From Acidobacteriota bacterium (GTDB taxonomy: Bacteria > Acidobacteriota > Vicinamibacteria > Marinacidobacterales > Marinacidobacteraceae), in NCBI GenBank assembly GCA_022826825.1, contig JAJDUD010000012.1, forward strand, positions 62,001-126,000: a stretch of DNA of 64,000 bases, in the 5' to 3' direction. The notes beneath the pieces are model-generated. The model saw nothing but the letters and a program-made list of their open reading frames with translations. It did no database searches and was not told where the DNA came from. A program made the translations under genes and the position numbers. Of this stretch, positions 1-7,596 are shown piece after piece (positions within the stretch are counted from its first letter, which is position 1; each line of letters starts with the position of its first letter).

Positions 1-1
1 C

Positions 2-238
2 TCAGAAATGGATCCTGGCCGCCAGCTCGACCTGGCGGGGGAACCCGGCGCTCACCGACGTCCCGAACGCCCCCGAGCGCACGTTGCCGACCGGGATGGC
101 GAAGTGCGCCCGGTTGAGCAGGTTGAACGCCTGGACGAAGAGTTCCAGGTCCCGGGGCCCGCCCAGGCTGAAGCGCTTGCTCAGCCGGACTGTTACCTGC
201 TTGTTGCAACACGGTCGTTTCTCCGGACAGCTCGGGAT
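2..238 (-). pseudogene. Orphaned C-terminal fragment of a TonB-dependent receptor
   Basis: Read on the minus strand, this stretch ends in a typical outer-membrane beta-barrel C-terminus. It contains strand-like pieces such as LSKRFSLGGPRDLELFVQAF and NLLNRAHFAIPVGNVRSGAF, and finishes VELAARIHF with a terminal Phe before TGA at 2-4. The two intact Oar-type receptors of this window end in the same way (…LNAFDRANFGNANGN… in the receptor at 40940-43867). An in-frame stop lies at 239-241, receptor-like sequence fades upstream of about 195, and the next gene is on the other strand. No N-terminal plug or barrel is present, so this is a 5'-truncated remnant and not a gene cut by the window edge. It is unlikely to be expressed. 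Confidence 0.75.
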
Positions 239-326
239 TCACTCCTTTGGATCGGGGATGTCCAAGAGCCCGCACGGGAGTCGGTATCGTCCGCCCCGAG
301 AGATAGGTCAGGATTCCCCGGATTTC

Positions 327-995
327 ATGAAATCGCTGATCCTCGTCCTCCTCGTGTTCCAGACCTCCCCCGCCTATGAAGCGCAAAGGGCGCCGCCTAC
401 GCGCGACACGCTGCTGCCGCCGGATAACGCCGCCTGGGACGGCGCCCAGGAGGTGGTCTGGGGACCCGAGCCCTACCGGACCGGGTTCCGGGCGCTGTGG
501 AACGAGCACGGCCTTCACCTGCGGTTCGATTCCGAGGACGATGCGCCGTGGTTCACCATGACCGAGCGCGACGACCGGCTCTGGGAAGAGGAGGTGGTCG
601 AGATCTTTCTCGATCCCCTCGGGGACGGCCGCTACGTCGAAGTGGAGCTCAACCCGGCCAACGTGGTCTGCGATCTGAGGAGGCTCGGACCGGGAGAGAC
701 GGCTTCTGATCCGATCGGACCGATGGATCGGGGGTTTACCGTCACCGGAATGCGGACGGCCGTCACGGCCGGAGACGGCCGCTGGACCGGAACCCTGCTG
801 CTTCCCTGGGAGGGACTCGGCCTTTCCGGCCCGCCCGCCGCGGGCGCCGAGATTCCCTTCAACATCTTCCGCATCAAGCGGCCCGGCGGTCCCGAGGCCC
901 CGGACGCGGGCGCCGTCTTCGCCGCCTGGTCCCCGACCGGCAGCCCCAGCTTCCACGTGCCGGAAGCGTTCCGTCCGCTGCGCCTGATCCCCTGA
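327..995 (+). CDS. Exported carbohydrate-binding family 9-like protein
   Basis: A 222-residue protein with a hydrophobic N-terminus (MKSLILVLLVFQTSPAYEAQ) that looks like a signal peptide, so it should be periplasmic or secreted. The rest resembles the CBM9-like/DOMON fold found alone or fused to carbohydrate enzymes. Family-like signatures are the DNAAWDGAQEVVW start, GLHLRFDSEDDAPW, WEEEVVEIFLDPLGDGRYVEVELNP, and a late W-x-G-T-L-L-L-P-W segment. ATG 327 is chosen because the open frame upstream (from 84) overlaps the receptor remnant and lacks any coherent domain. No strong ribosome-binding site is visible. It precedes a secreted DUF5107/TPR protein by about 85 bp, so both may serve polysaccharide or glycan handling; the ligand is unknown. 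Confidence 0.75.
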   Translation: MKSLILVLLVFQTSPAYEAQRAPPTRDTLLPPDNAAWDGAQEVVWGPEPYRTGFRALWNEHGLHLRFDSEDDAPWFTMTERDDRLWEEEVVEIFLDPLGDGRYVEVELNPANVVCDLRRLGPGETASDPIGPMDRGFTVTGMRTAVTAGDGRWTGTLLLPWEGLGLSGPPAAGAEIPFNIFRIKRPGGPEAPDAGAVFAAWSPTGSPSFHVPEAFRPLRLIP

Positions 996-1080
996 GGAAC
1001 GTCGCCGGGGCGGGCGGGCCTGCAAGAGGGTTCGGGCGCGCAACCCGTATAGCCTCTCCGGCCCAGACGAGGTGATGCGC

Positions 1081-4011
1081 ATGCTCTCTCCACGCCCTCC
1101 GACCTTGCTGGCGGCGCTCCTGCTTGCCTTCTCTTCCGTTCCCGCGGCCGCTCAGGAACCCGTCCGCGTCTGGGAAGGCGAACTCACCCTCCCGACCTAC
1201 GCGCTCCTTCCCGACGATCCGAACCCGCAGTTTCGCGAGACGGACAACTCCATCGTCTATCCCTACACGATGCAGGACAACCTCGGCACGGAGCGCGCTG
1301 ACCACACCTGGCGGGCGTTCTTCCTGGAGAACGAGTACCTGAAGGTGGCCTGCCTTCCCGAGATCGGGGGCCGCATCCAGTGGGTCCTCGACAAGCGCGA
1401 GAACGAGCAGATGTTCTACAACAACCGGGTCATCCGGCCCGGCCTGATCGCGCTCCGGGGCGCCTGGGTCTCGGGGGGCATCGAGTGGAACCGGGGTCCC
1501 CAGGGCCACACGGTGACCAGCTACTCGCCGGTGAACGTCACCGGCGTCCAGAACGAGGACGGCTCGGCGACCCTCGTGATCGGCGAGGTGGAACAGAGCT
1601 TCCGCACCGGCTGGGAAGTGCGCCTGACGCTCCGACCGGGCGTGGCGCGGCTCGACCAGGAGATCGCCATCTTCAACCCGACCGACCTTCCCCATCCCTA
1701 CTACTTCTGGAACAACACCGCCTTCCCCCAGCGCGACGGCACCCGCTTCCTCTACCCGATGTCCCTCGCCACCGACCACTTCGGGACCACCTTCTACCGC
1801 TTCCCCGAAGATGACGGGGTGGACATGACCCGGCTCCCCAACTATCCGGAGCCCACTTCCATCTTCGCCTACCGGGCGGTCCACGACTTCTTCGGCGCCT
1901 ACGACTCGGGGGACGACCGGGGGATCGTCCAGACCGCCGACCATCGCGAACTTCCCGGCAAGAAGGGCTGGACCTGGGGCCAGGGCGACGACGGCATGAT
2001 GAACCAGCGGGCCCTGACAGACGAGGATGGCCCCTACATCGAGGTGCAGAGCGGCCCCCTGCCCACCCAGTCGGACTACGCCTGGGTCCATCCGGGCCAG
2101 CGGGTCTTCTGGCGCGAGGAGTGGACGCCGGTCTTCGGGCTCGGCGAGGGCTTCGAATACGCGACGCCCGACCTGGTGGTCGAGCGGGTCGAGGGTGAGG
2201 CGGGGACGCGATTCCTGTTCCTCGCCACGAGAGCGCTGCCCGCTGCCGGGATACGGCTGAGCGGCGGCGGCATGGAACACTCCGCGACCCTCGACCTGGT
2301 TCCCGAGGCGGTCACGACCGTCGAATGGCCGGGGGCGCCCGCGGCTTCGATCGAGGTCGCGGTCACCGCTGACGGCGAAAGTGTCCTCGCCTATCGGTCT
2401 CCGCTCGAGATCCCGGTCGAGGAGCCGCCGCCGCTCCTCGAGGCGACCGAACCGGCGAACGCGGAGGAAGCGTTCCAGGCCGCCGAGCGCGCGGACAAGG
2501 ACCTGAACCGCGCCGAGGCCCGCCGGCTCTACGAGCGGGCGCTCGTCCTGGCGCCCGGCCACGCGGACGCCGCGGTCGGACTCGCCGCGCTGGACCTGAA
2601 AGCCGGGCTCTACGAGCGGGCGTCCGACCGGCTGGCCGGAGTCGCCGCCGCGGACCCCGAGCACGGTTTCGCGCGCTTCCTCCACGCGGTCGCCCGCCAT
2701 CGGCTCGGCGACGAAGAGGGCGCCCTCGACTCGGCCTATCTGGCCACCAAGCTCGCTGGCGTCGAGACCTCGGCCTGGCGCCTGATCGGCCGGGTCAAGG
2801 TCCGCCAGGGCAACGCCGCCGAAGCCATCCCGGCGCTCCGGCGCGGTAGCCGGGACCTGCTGCCGCTCGCGCTGCTGAGCGCGGGCGACCGGGAACGGGC
2901 CGCGGGACTCGCCGGACGGATGATCGAACGGGGCACCGTCGAACTGATTCCCTGGGCGGTGCGCCTTCACACCGCCGACGGCTCGGGTCGGGCCGAAGCG
3001 GCGCGGGCGATGACGGCGCTGGCGGGCGAACCGGAGTTCGCGTTCACCGAGCTGCTGGTGACGGCCGCCGAGCTCGGGCTCTCCGGGATGGCGCTCGACG
3101 TGCTGGAAGCGCTGCGGGAGGCCGGCGGTTTCGAGCCGGGACCGGTCCTCCTGTTCCACGCCGCGGACTGGAGCGGCGGCGAACGGGCCGATCGCTACCG
3201 GGACGAGGCGCTCGCCGCGCCGCTCGACTATGCGTTCCCGTCGCGTCCCGAATCGCTTCCGGTGTTGCGGTCGGCGGCGGAGCATCTTCCGGCGTCTGCC
3301 ACTCCCCGCCTCCTCCTCGGCCACCTGCTGGCCGGACTTGGCCGTTTCGAGGAGGCAACCGCGGCCTGGGAGGCCGCGACAGCGCTCGACCCGGGTCTCT
3401 CCACCGCCCACCGGGCGCTCGGGATGGTCCACTGGAAGATCGCCGGACGGACGGCGGAGGCCGAAAGCCGCCTCCGCCAGGCGATCGCGGCCCGCCCGGC
3501 GGACCAGACCCTCTACCGGGACCTCGCCCGGCTGCTGCTCGCCGAGGGACGTCCGGCGGACGCGGTGCAGGCGCTCGGGATGGTGCCGGCGGACGTTCGC
3601 CGCCGCCACGACGTCACGATCGAACTCGCCCGGGCGCTGAACGCCACCGGCCGGTTCGAGGAGACGATCACCATGCTGGAAGCGACCCGGGTCAACTTCC
3701 GGGAGGGCGACGCCACGGTGTGGCAGCTCTTCTCGCGGGCGGAGGTAGAACTCGGCCGTGACGCGCTCGAGACCGGAGATGCCGCAACGGCCCTCGCCCA
3801 CTTCGACCGGGCGCTTACCTACCCCGAGAACCTCGGCGTCGGCCGTCCTCACCGGGCCCGGGAGGCGCGGGCCCTCTGGTTCCGCGCCGAGGCTCTCACC
3901 GCGCTCGACCGTTTCGACGAGGCGGCGGTCGCCCTGGCGCGGTGCGCCGACAACCCGCCCCTCAGCGACGAGCAGGAGCACTTCATCGCCCGCTGCGACG
4001 CGGCGCGCTAG
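1081..4011 (+). CDS. Secreted DUF5107 domain protein with TPR repeats
   Basis: About 976 residues. A clear Sec signal peptide (MLSPRPPTLLAALLLAFSSVPAAAQ) is followed by a DUF5107 region at roughly residues 30-370 (FFLENEYLKVACLPEIGGRI, NNRVIRPGLIALRGAWVSGG, EWN). This is the beta-rich, galactose-mutarotase-like module seen in many polysaccharide-utilisation genes. From about residue 460 to the end are tandem TPR-like helices (AEARRLYERALVLAPGHADA, LARLLLAEGRPADAVQALG). ATG 1081 is preferred over GTG 1072 and ATG 1075 because GAGG at 1069-1072 is spaced 8 nt from it. The function of DUF5107-TPR proteins is not established; binding or processing of glycans in the periplasm is an inference from the fold and from the CBM9-like neighbour upstream. 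Confidence 0.8.
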   Translation: MLSPRPPTLLAALLLAFSSVPAAAQEPVRVWEGELTLPTYALLPDDPNPQFRETDNSIVYPYTMQDNLGTERADHTWRAFFLENEYLKVACLPEIGGRIQWVLDKRENEQMFYNNRVIRPGLIALRGAWVSGGIEWNRGPQGHTVTSYSPVNVTGVQNEDGSATLVIGEVEQSFRTGWEVRLTLRPGVARLDQEIAIFNPTDLPHPYYFWNNTAFPQRDGTRFLYPMSLATDHFGTTFYRFPEDDGVDMTRLPNYPEPTSIFAYRAVHDFFGAYDSGDDRGIVQTADHRELPGKKGWTWGQGDDGMMNQRALTDEDGPYIEVQSGPLPTQSDYAWVHPGQRVFWREEWTPVFGLGEGFEYATPDLVVERVEGEAGTRFLFLATRALPAAGIRLSGGGMEHSATLDLVPEAVTTVEWPGAPAASIEVAVTADGESVLAYRSPLEIPVEEPPPLLEATEPANAEEAFQAAERADKDLNRAEARRLYERALVLAPGHADAAVGLAALDLKAGLYERASDRLAGVAAADPEHGFARFLHAVARHRLGDEEGALDSAYLATKLAGVETSAWRLIGRVKVRQGNAAEAIPALRRGSRDLLPLALLSAGDRERAAGLAGRMIERGTVELIPWAVRLHTADGSGRAEAARAMTALAGEPEFAFTELLVTAAELGLSGMALDVLEALREAGGFEPGPVLLFHAADWSGGERADRYRDEALAAPLDYAFPSRPESLPVLRSAAEHLPASATPRLLLGHLLAGLGRFEEATAAWEAATALDPGLSTAHRALGMVHWKIAGRTAEAESRLRQAIAARPADQTLYRDLARLLLAEGRPADAVQALGMVPADVRRRHDVTIELARALNATGRFEETITMLEATRVNFREGDATVWQLFSRAEVELGRDALETGDAATALAHFDRALTYPENLGVGRPHRAREARALWFRAEALTALDRFDEAAVALARCADNPPLSDEQEHFIARCDAAR

Positions 4012-4040
4012 GCCGACATCTGGCGTCGGCAGGCGGCGAT

Positions 4041-4625
4041 ATGCTCCGATTCGTGAGTCCCCGGCGCCCCCTCGTTTTCCCCGTATTGGCGGCCGGAATC
4101 GCGCTGTTGACCCTGAGCTGGGCCCCGTTCGCGGCAGCCGGCATCGCCCAGGACGGGGAAGCCGAACTCGGCGGGCGGCAAGTCGCGGAACGCTGGTTCC
4201 GGCTCGTGGACACGCTGGACGGCAGCGAGGAGAGCCGGGCGGCCTTTCTCGCCCTCTACGCCGAGGACGCGCTCCACATCCAGGGGCCGGCCGGCGACCA
4301 CCAGCGGGGATCCGCGACCTACTGGGGGCGCGAGAAGGTCGGACTGCTGGTGGACCGGCTGCTGGAGGAGTGGAAGGACCACTCCATCCGCCCGGAGGTG
4401 GCTACCGCCGGCGAGGTCTCCGAAACCGTCTGGGCCGAGGCGGAGGGGCCGTGGGGAGGGCCGCTGATCGCGGCGCAGTTCACGATCGCGGCAACGCGCC
4501 AGGACGACGGGACCCGCTGGTACATCCCGGGGGCCGCGTTCTTCCGCGTCCGGGGGAGCGAGCTGGTCCGCGTCCGGATCTACCTCGCGCTCGGGGAAGC
4601 CGCCGAGGTGGAAATCCAGCGGTGA
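4041..4625 (+). CDS. Exported NTF2/SnoaL-like protein
   Basis: A 194-residue protein. Residues ~8-34 form a hydrophobic signal segment ending AAAGIAQ. The body (RQVAERWFRLVDTLDGSEES, FLALYAEDALHIQGPAG, YWGREKVGLLVDRLLEEW, FRVRGSELVRVRIY) has the helix-helix-helix then curved-sheet pattern of the NTF2/SnoaL superfamily, whose members bind small ligands or act as isomerases and cyclases. The start at 4041 follows a GGCGG stretch. Its TGA overlaps the GTG start of the next gene (GTGA), so the two are probably translationally coupled, and a role with the downstream amidohydrolase is plausible. No catalytic residues could be assigned. Confidence 0.65.
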   Translation: MLRFVSPRRPLVFPVLAAGIALLTLSWAPFAAAGIAQDGEAELGGRQVAERWFRLVDTLDGSEESRAAFLALYAEDALHIQGPAGDHQRGSATYWGREKVGLLVDRLLEEWKDHSIRPEVATAGEVSETVWAEAEGPWGGPLIAAQFTIAATRQDDGTRWYIPGAAFFRVRGSELVRVRIYLALGEAAEVEIQR

Positions 4626-6289
4626 AGCGCGGGCCGGGGGCCGGCCGCCCCGCGATGTTGCTGGTCGGCCTCCTGTGCGGGACGGTCGTCTTGCCGGCGG
4701 CCTGCACCGCTCCGCAACCGGTAGACCTGCTGCTGCACTCCGGGACCGTCCTCGCGCTCGACGAGGCGGGAACGACGGGGACCGCGCTCGCCGTGCGGGA
4801 CGGCAAGGTGCTGGCGGTGGGCGGCGGCGACCTCCGCGACCGGTACATCGCGGACCGTGACGTGGACCTGGGTGGACGGACCGCCATTCCCGGCTTCAAC
4901 GACGCGCACATCCACATCCGCGGCCGCGCCCGGCGGCACATCCGGCTCGGCGGGGTCGCCTCCATCGAGGAACTCCAGGACCTGGTGGCGGCCAAGGCCG
5001 ACGAACTCGGGCCGGGGGAATGGATCACCGGCTACGGCTGGTCCGAGGACGAGGTACGGGAGCAGCGGCGGCCGCTCCGGGCCGACCTCGACGCCACCAC
5101 TCCGGAGAATCCGGTCATCCTGACCCGCGCGGGGGGCCACAGCGCGGTGGCGTCGAGCCTCGCGCTGTCGCTCGCGGGCGTGGACCGGAGCACCCCGCAG
5201 CCGGACGGCGGGGTCATCGAGCGCGGACCGGACGGCGCGTTGAACGGCGTTATCCGGGAACGGCAGGATCTCGTCTCCCGGCTCGTCCCCGACGCGACAC
5301 CGGAGGAGCTCCGGGAGAGTTTCGTCGCCGCCCTCCGCGACCTGCTGCGCCTCGGAATCACGAGCATCGTGCACGCGGGTGTGGCGCCGTCGGGCTTCGG
5401 GGAGTGGGAGTCGGTCTACGCCGAGTTCGGAGAGGAACTTCCCCGGGCCGCCGTCCAGATCCGCTGGGCGGGGACCGAAGCGATGGAGGCGTTCGGACGG
5501 CTCAGCGGCGAGGGCGACGAGCGGCTGCGGGTGGGTCCGCTCAAGGTCTTCGTGGACGGGGGCTTCACCGGGCCGGCGGCCTACACGAAGGAGCCTTACC
5601 GGGGCGAGGAGACCTATCGCGGCAGTCTCGTGCGCCCGGAGGAGGAGTTCCGCGAAATTGTCCGCGAAGCGCACGCGATGGGCTGGCAGTTCGCGTTCCA
5701 CGCCATCGGCGACGCGGCGATCGAGCTGACGGTGGACGCCTTCGCCGAGGTACTGGCCGAGGAGCCCCGAACGGACCACCGCCACGCCCTGAACCACTTC
5801 ACCGTTCCGCCGTCCGACGAGACGATGGACCGGATGGCGGATCTCGGAATCCTGATCATCCAGCAGCCCAACTTCACCTACACCCTCGAGGGGCGCTACC
5901 GCGAGTACCTGGACGGCTACCGCGTGGAACGGAACAACCCGATCCGTTCGGCGATGGACCGGGGGGTGTTCATGGTCCTTTCGAGCGACATCCTCCCCAT
6001 CGGTCCGATGGTGGGGCTCTACGCCGCAACCACGCGCAAGGGCATGTCCGGGAAGGTCTACGGACCGGACGAGGCCATCTCGATGGAGGAGGCGCTGGTC
6101 GGCTACACCCGGAACGGGGCCTTCGTGACCCGCGAGGAAGACATCAAGGGGACGCTGGCGCCGGGCATGCTCGCCGACGTGGTGGTGCTGACGGACGATC
6201 CGCGCGCCGCCGCGCCGGAGGCGATTCTCGGGATCGAGGTGGACATGACGATTGTCGGAGGCCGCGTCCTGTGGGAGAAGGCGTCCTGA
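4622..6289 (+). CDS. YtcJ-like metal-dependent amidohydrolase (lipoprotein)
   Basis: A 555-residue member of the amidohydrolase 3 group (YtcJ-like). The N-terminus carries a lipoprotein signal (LLVGLLCGTVVLPAAC), so it is probably anchored to a membrane facing the periplasm. Metal-site features are in the expected order: GFNDAHIHIRG near residue 93 (HxH), FVDGGFTGPAAYTKEPY, FHAIGDAAIE near 358, HRHALNHFT near 385, and SSDILPIGP near 455 with the C-terminal Asp. The C-terminal YTRNGAFVTREEDIKGTLAP and GMLADVVVLTDDP pieces are standard for the superfamily. GTG 4622 overlaps the upstream TGA; ATG 4655 is an alternative that would remove the positively charged start. YtcJ relatives hydrolyse amides, carbamates or cyclic ureas; the substrate here is not known. 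Confidence 0.85.
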   Translation: MKRGPGAGRPAMLLVGLLCGTVVLPAACTAPQPVDLLLHSGTVLALDEAGTTGTALAVRDGKVLAVGGGDLRDRYIADRDVDLGGRTAIPGFNDAHIHIRGRARRHIRLGGVASIEELQDLVAAKADELGPGEWITGYGWSEDEVREQRRPLRADLDATTPENPVILTRAGGHSAVASSLALSLAGVDRSTPQPDGGVIERGPDGALNGVIRERQDLVSRLVPDATPEELRESFVAALRDLLRLGITSIVHAGVAPSGFGEWESVYAEFGEELPRAAVQIRWAGTEAMEAFGRLSGEGDERLRVGPLKVFVDGGFTGPAAYTKEPYRGEETYRGSLVRPEEEFREIVREAHAMGWQFAFHAIGDAAIELTVDAFAEVLAEEPRTDHRHALNHFTVPPSDETMDRMADLGILIIQQPNFTYTLEGRYREYLDGYRVERNNPIRSAMDRGVFMVLSSDILPIGPMVGLYAATTRKGMSGKVYGPDEAISMEEALVGYTRNGAFVTREEDIKGTLAPGMLADVVVLTDDPRAAAPEAILGIEVDMTIVGGRVLWEKAS

Positions 6290-6335
6290 GGCACCCCGTT
6301 TTCAGGTCGGGGAGGCCGGTGTTACCGTCCGATCC

Positions 6336-7313
6336 ATGCGCCGCTTCCTTCCCGTCCTGATCCTCGCCGCCGCCTGCTCGGCGCCGCCCGAAACGGCGGA
6401 ACCGCCGGCTGAATCCGCGGATCCGCCGCCCGCGGCGCTACCCCCGATCCTGGCCCAGAACGCCTTCCTCTACTACAGCGATCTGGCCGAGGCCGAGGCG
6501 TTCTACCGCGACACGCTGGGACTTCCGCTCGCCTCCGATTTCGGGTTCGCGAAGATCTTCCAGGTCGCCGAGTCGGCGTATCTCACCCTCGTGGACGAGG
6601 CCGAGGGAATGCACAGCGCCGATGAACCGAAGACCGTCGCCTTCGCCCTGATCACCGATCATCTCGCGGCCTGGCAGGCCCGTCTCGACGAGGCGGGCGC
6701 GAACTTCCGGAGCCGGTTCGATCCCGAAGCCGCCGACCCGGAAGCACCGCATCACGGCTTCACCGTCTTCGATCCGGGCGGCTACATCCTGGAGTTCGAG
6801 CGGTTCCTCCCCCACGCCGAGAACGTGGACCTGATGCCGATTCTGGAGACCACCGAGCCCCTCGGCGGAGACGAGGCGGCGGCCGGCCCCGGCATGGGTT
6901 TCGAGGCGATGATCGTCTGGCTCTACTACCCGAACATCCCCGAGATGCTCGACTGGTGGCAGACGACGTTCGGGTTCCCCCAGAGTCTCGACCAGGGCTG
7001 GGTCAAGGGGCTGCGCACCTCCTACGCCGGATTCATCGGGCTCGTCGACTCGACCCGCGGCATGCACTCCTTCACCGAGGACAAGGCGGTCACGGTGAGC
7101 TTCTTCGTGGACGACGTGAAGCCGTGGTACGACCACCTCGAGGCAGCCGAGGGCTACCGCTCCCGTACCGAAATCACCAGCGAGAGCGACCGGGTGACCG
7201 TTTTCGTCGGCTACGACCCGGGCAACTACTTCCTGGAGTTCGACACGTTCGTCGAGGCCCCGGGGAACGAGGAACTCCTCGCCCAGCTCGCTGCAGTGCG
7301 AATCGCGGAGTAA
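6336..7313 (+). CDS. Double VOC (glyoxalase-fold) lipoprotein
   Basis: A 325-residue protein starting with a lipoprotein signal (MRRFLPVLILAAAC, Cys at 14). A Pro/Ala/Glu-rich linker to ~residue 40 follows, then two vicinal-oxygen-chelate domains. Domain 1 (~42-165) contains AFLYYSDLAEAEAFYRDTLG and FTVFDPGGYILEFERF; domain 2 (~190-315) contains MIVWLYYPNIPEMLDWWQTT and VFVGYDPGNYFLEFDTF. The paired DPGxYxLEF strands carry the C-terminal metal-ligand Glu of VOC enzymes. The usual N-terminal His ligand is not obvious in either domain, so this may be a binding protein and not an active lyase or dioxygenase. ATG 6336 gives a clean signal peptide; the frame is open further upstream only as overlap with the amidohydrolase end. 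Confidence 0.75.
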   Translation: MRRFLPVLILAAACSAPPETAEPPAESADPPPAALPPILAQNAFLYYSDLAEAEAFYRDTLGLPLASDFGFAKIFQVAESAYLTLVDEAEGMHSADEPKTVAFALITDHLAAWQARLDEAGANFRSRFDPEAADPEAPHHGFTVFDPGGYILEFERFLPHAENVDLMPILETTEPLGGDEAAAGPGMGFEAMIVWLYYPNIPEMLDWWQTTFGFPQSLDQGWVKGLRTSYAGFIGLVDSTRGMHSFTEDKAVTVSFFVDDVKPWYDHLEAAEGYRSRTEITSESDRVTVFVGYDPGNYFLEFDTFVEAPGNEELLAQLAAVRIAE

Positions 7314-7596
7314 GGCGCAGGAGCCCCAGGAGCGCCAGTCTTCGGACTGGCATCGCGGCCGCAGGCCGCGAGATCCCGCATCTGGAGGTGGAGGAGCGCC
7401 GCTCTTCAGAGCGCCAACCCGGCCGCTGGCCGCGAAACTCCCGTTATCCAATGCGCCCAGTGGACTGGACCTGAGCGGGGACGGCGCTGCGCCATCCCCG
7501 TTTGTGTCCGGCGCCATGCGGCGGAATCGACGAGGGAGTTTCGCCCGCTGCGCGGGCGATGCCGGCGTGAACACCGGCGCTCCTGGCGCGCCCCCG
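7314..7596. repeat. Intergenic palindromic repeat cluster between convergent genes
   Basis: This non-coding gap sits between the 3' ends of the VOC lipoprotein (+) and the GH2 enzyme (-). It holds several short perfect hairpins: CCAGTC-TTCG-GACTGG near 7336, GCGGCC-GCA-GGCCGC just after it, CGCTC-TTCA-GAGCG, and a two-hairpin module at 7540-7584. That module has GCCCGC (7543-7548) pairing with GCGGGC (7552-7557), then an imperfect stem within 7561-7578. The same module recurs at 45138-45184 and 62742-62790 with different stem sequences. It may act as a bidirectional terminator here. Confidence 0.7.

Noticed and set aside
874-3981. Very long minus-strand open frame opposite the DUF5107/TPR gene
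   Set aside because: It is rich in Arg, Gly and Pro with no domain pattern, and it mirrors a gene with a clear signal peptide and TPR repeats. This is typical of opposite-strand frames in very GC-rich DNA.
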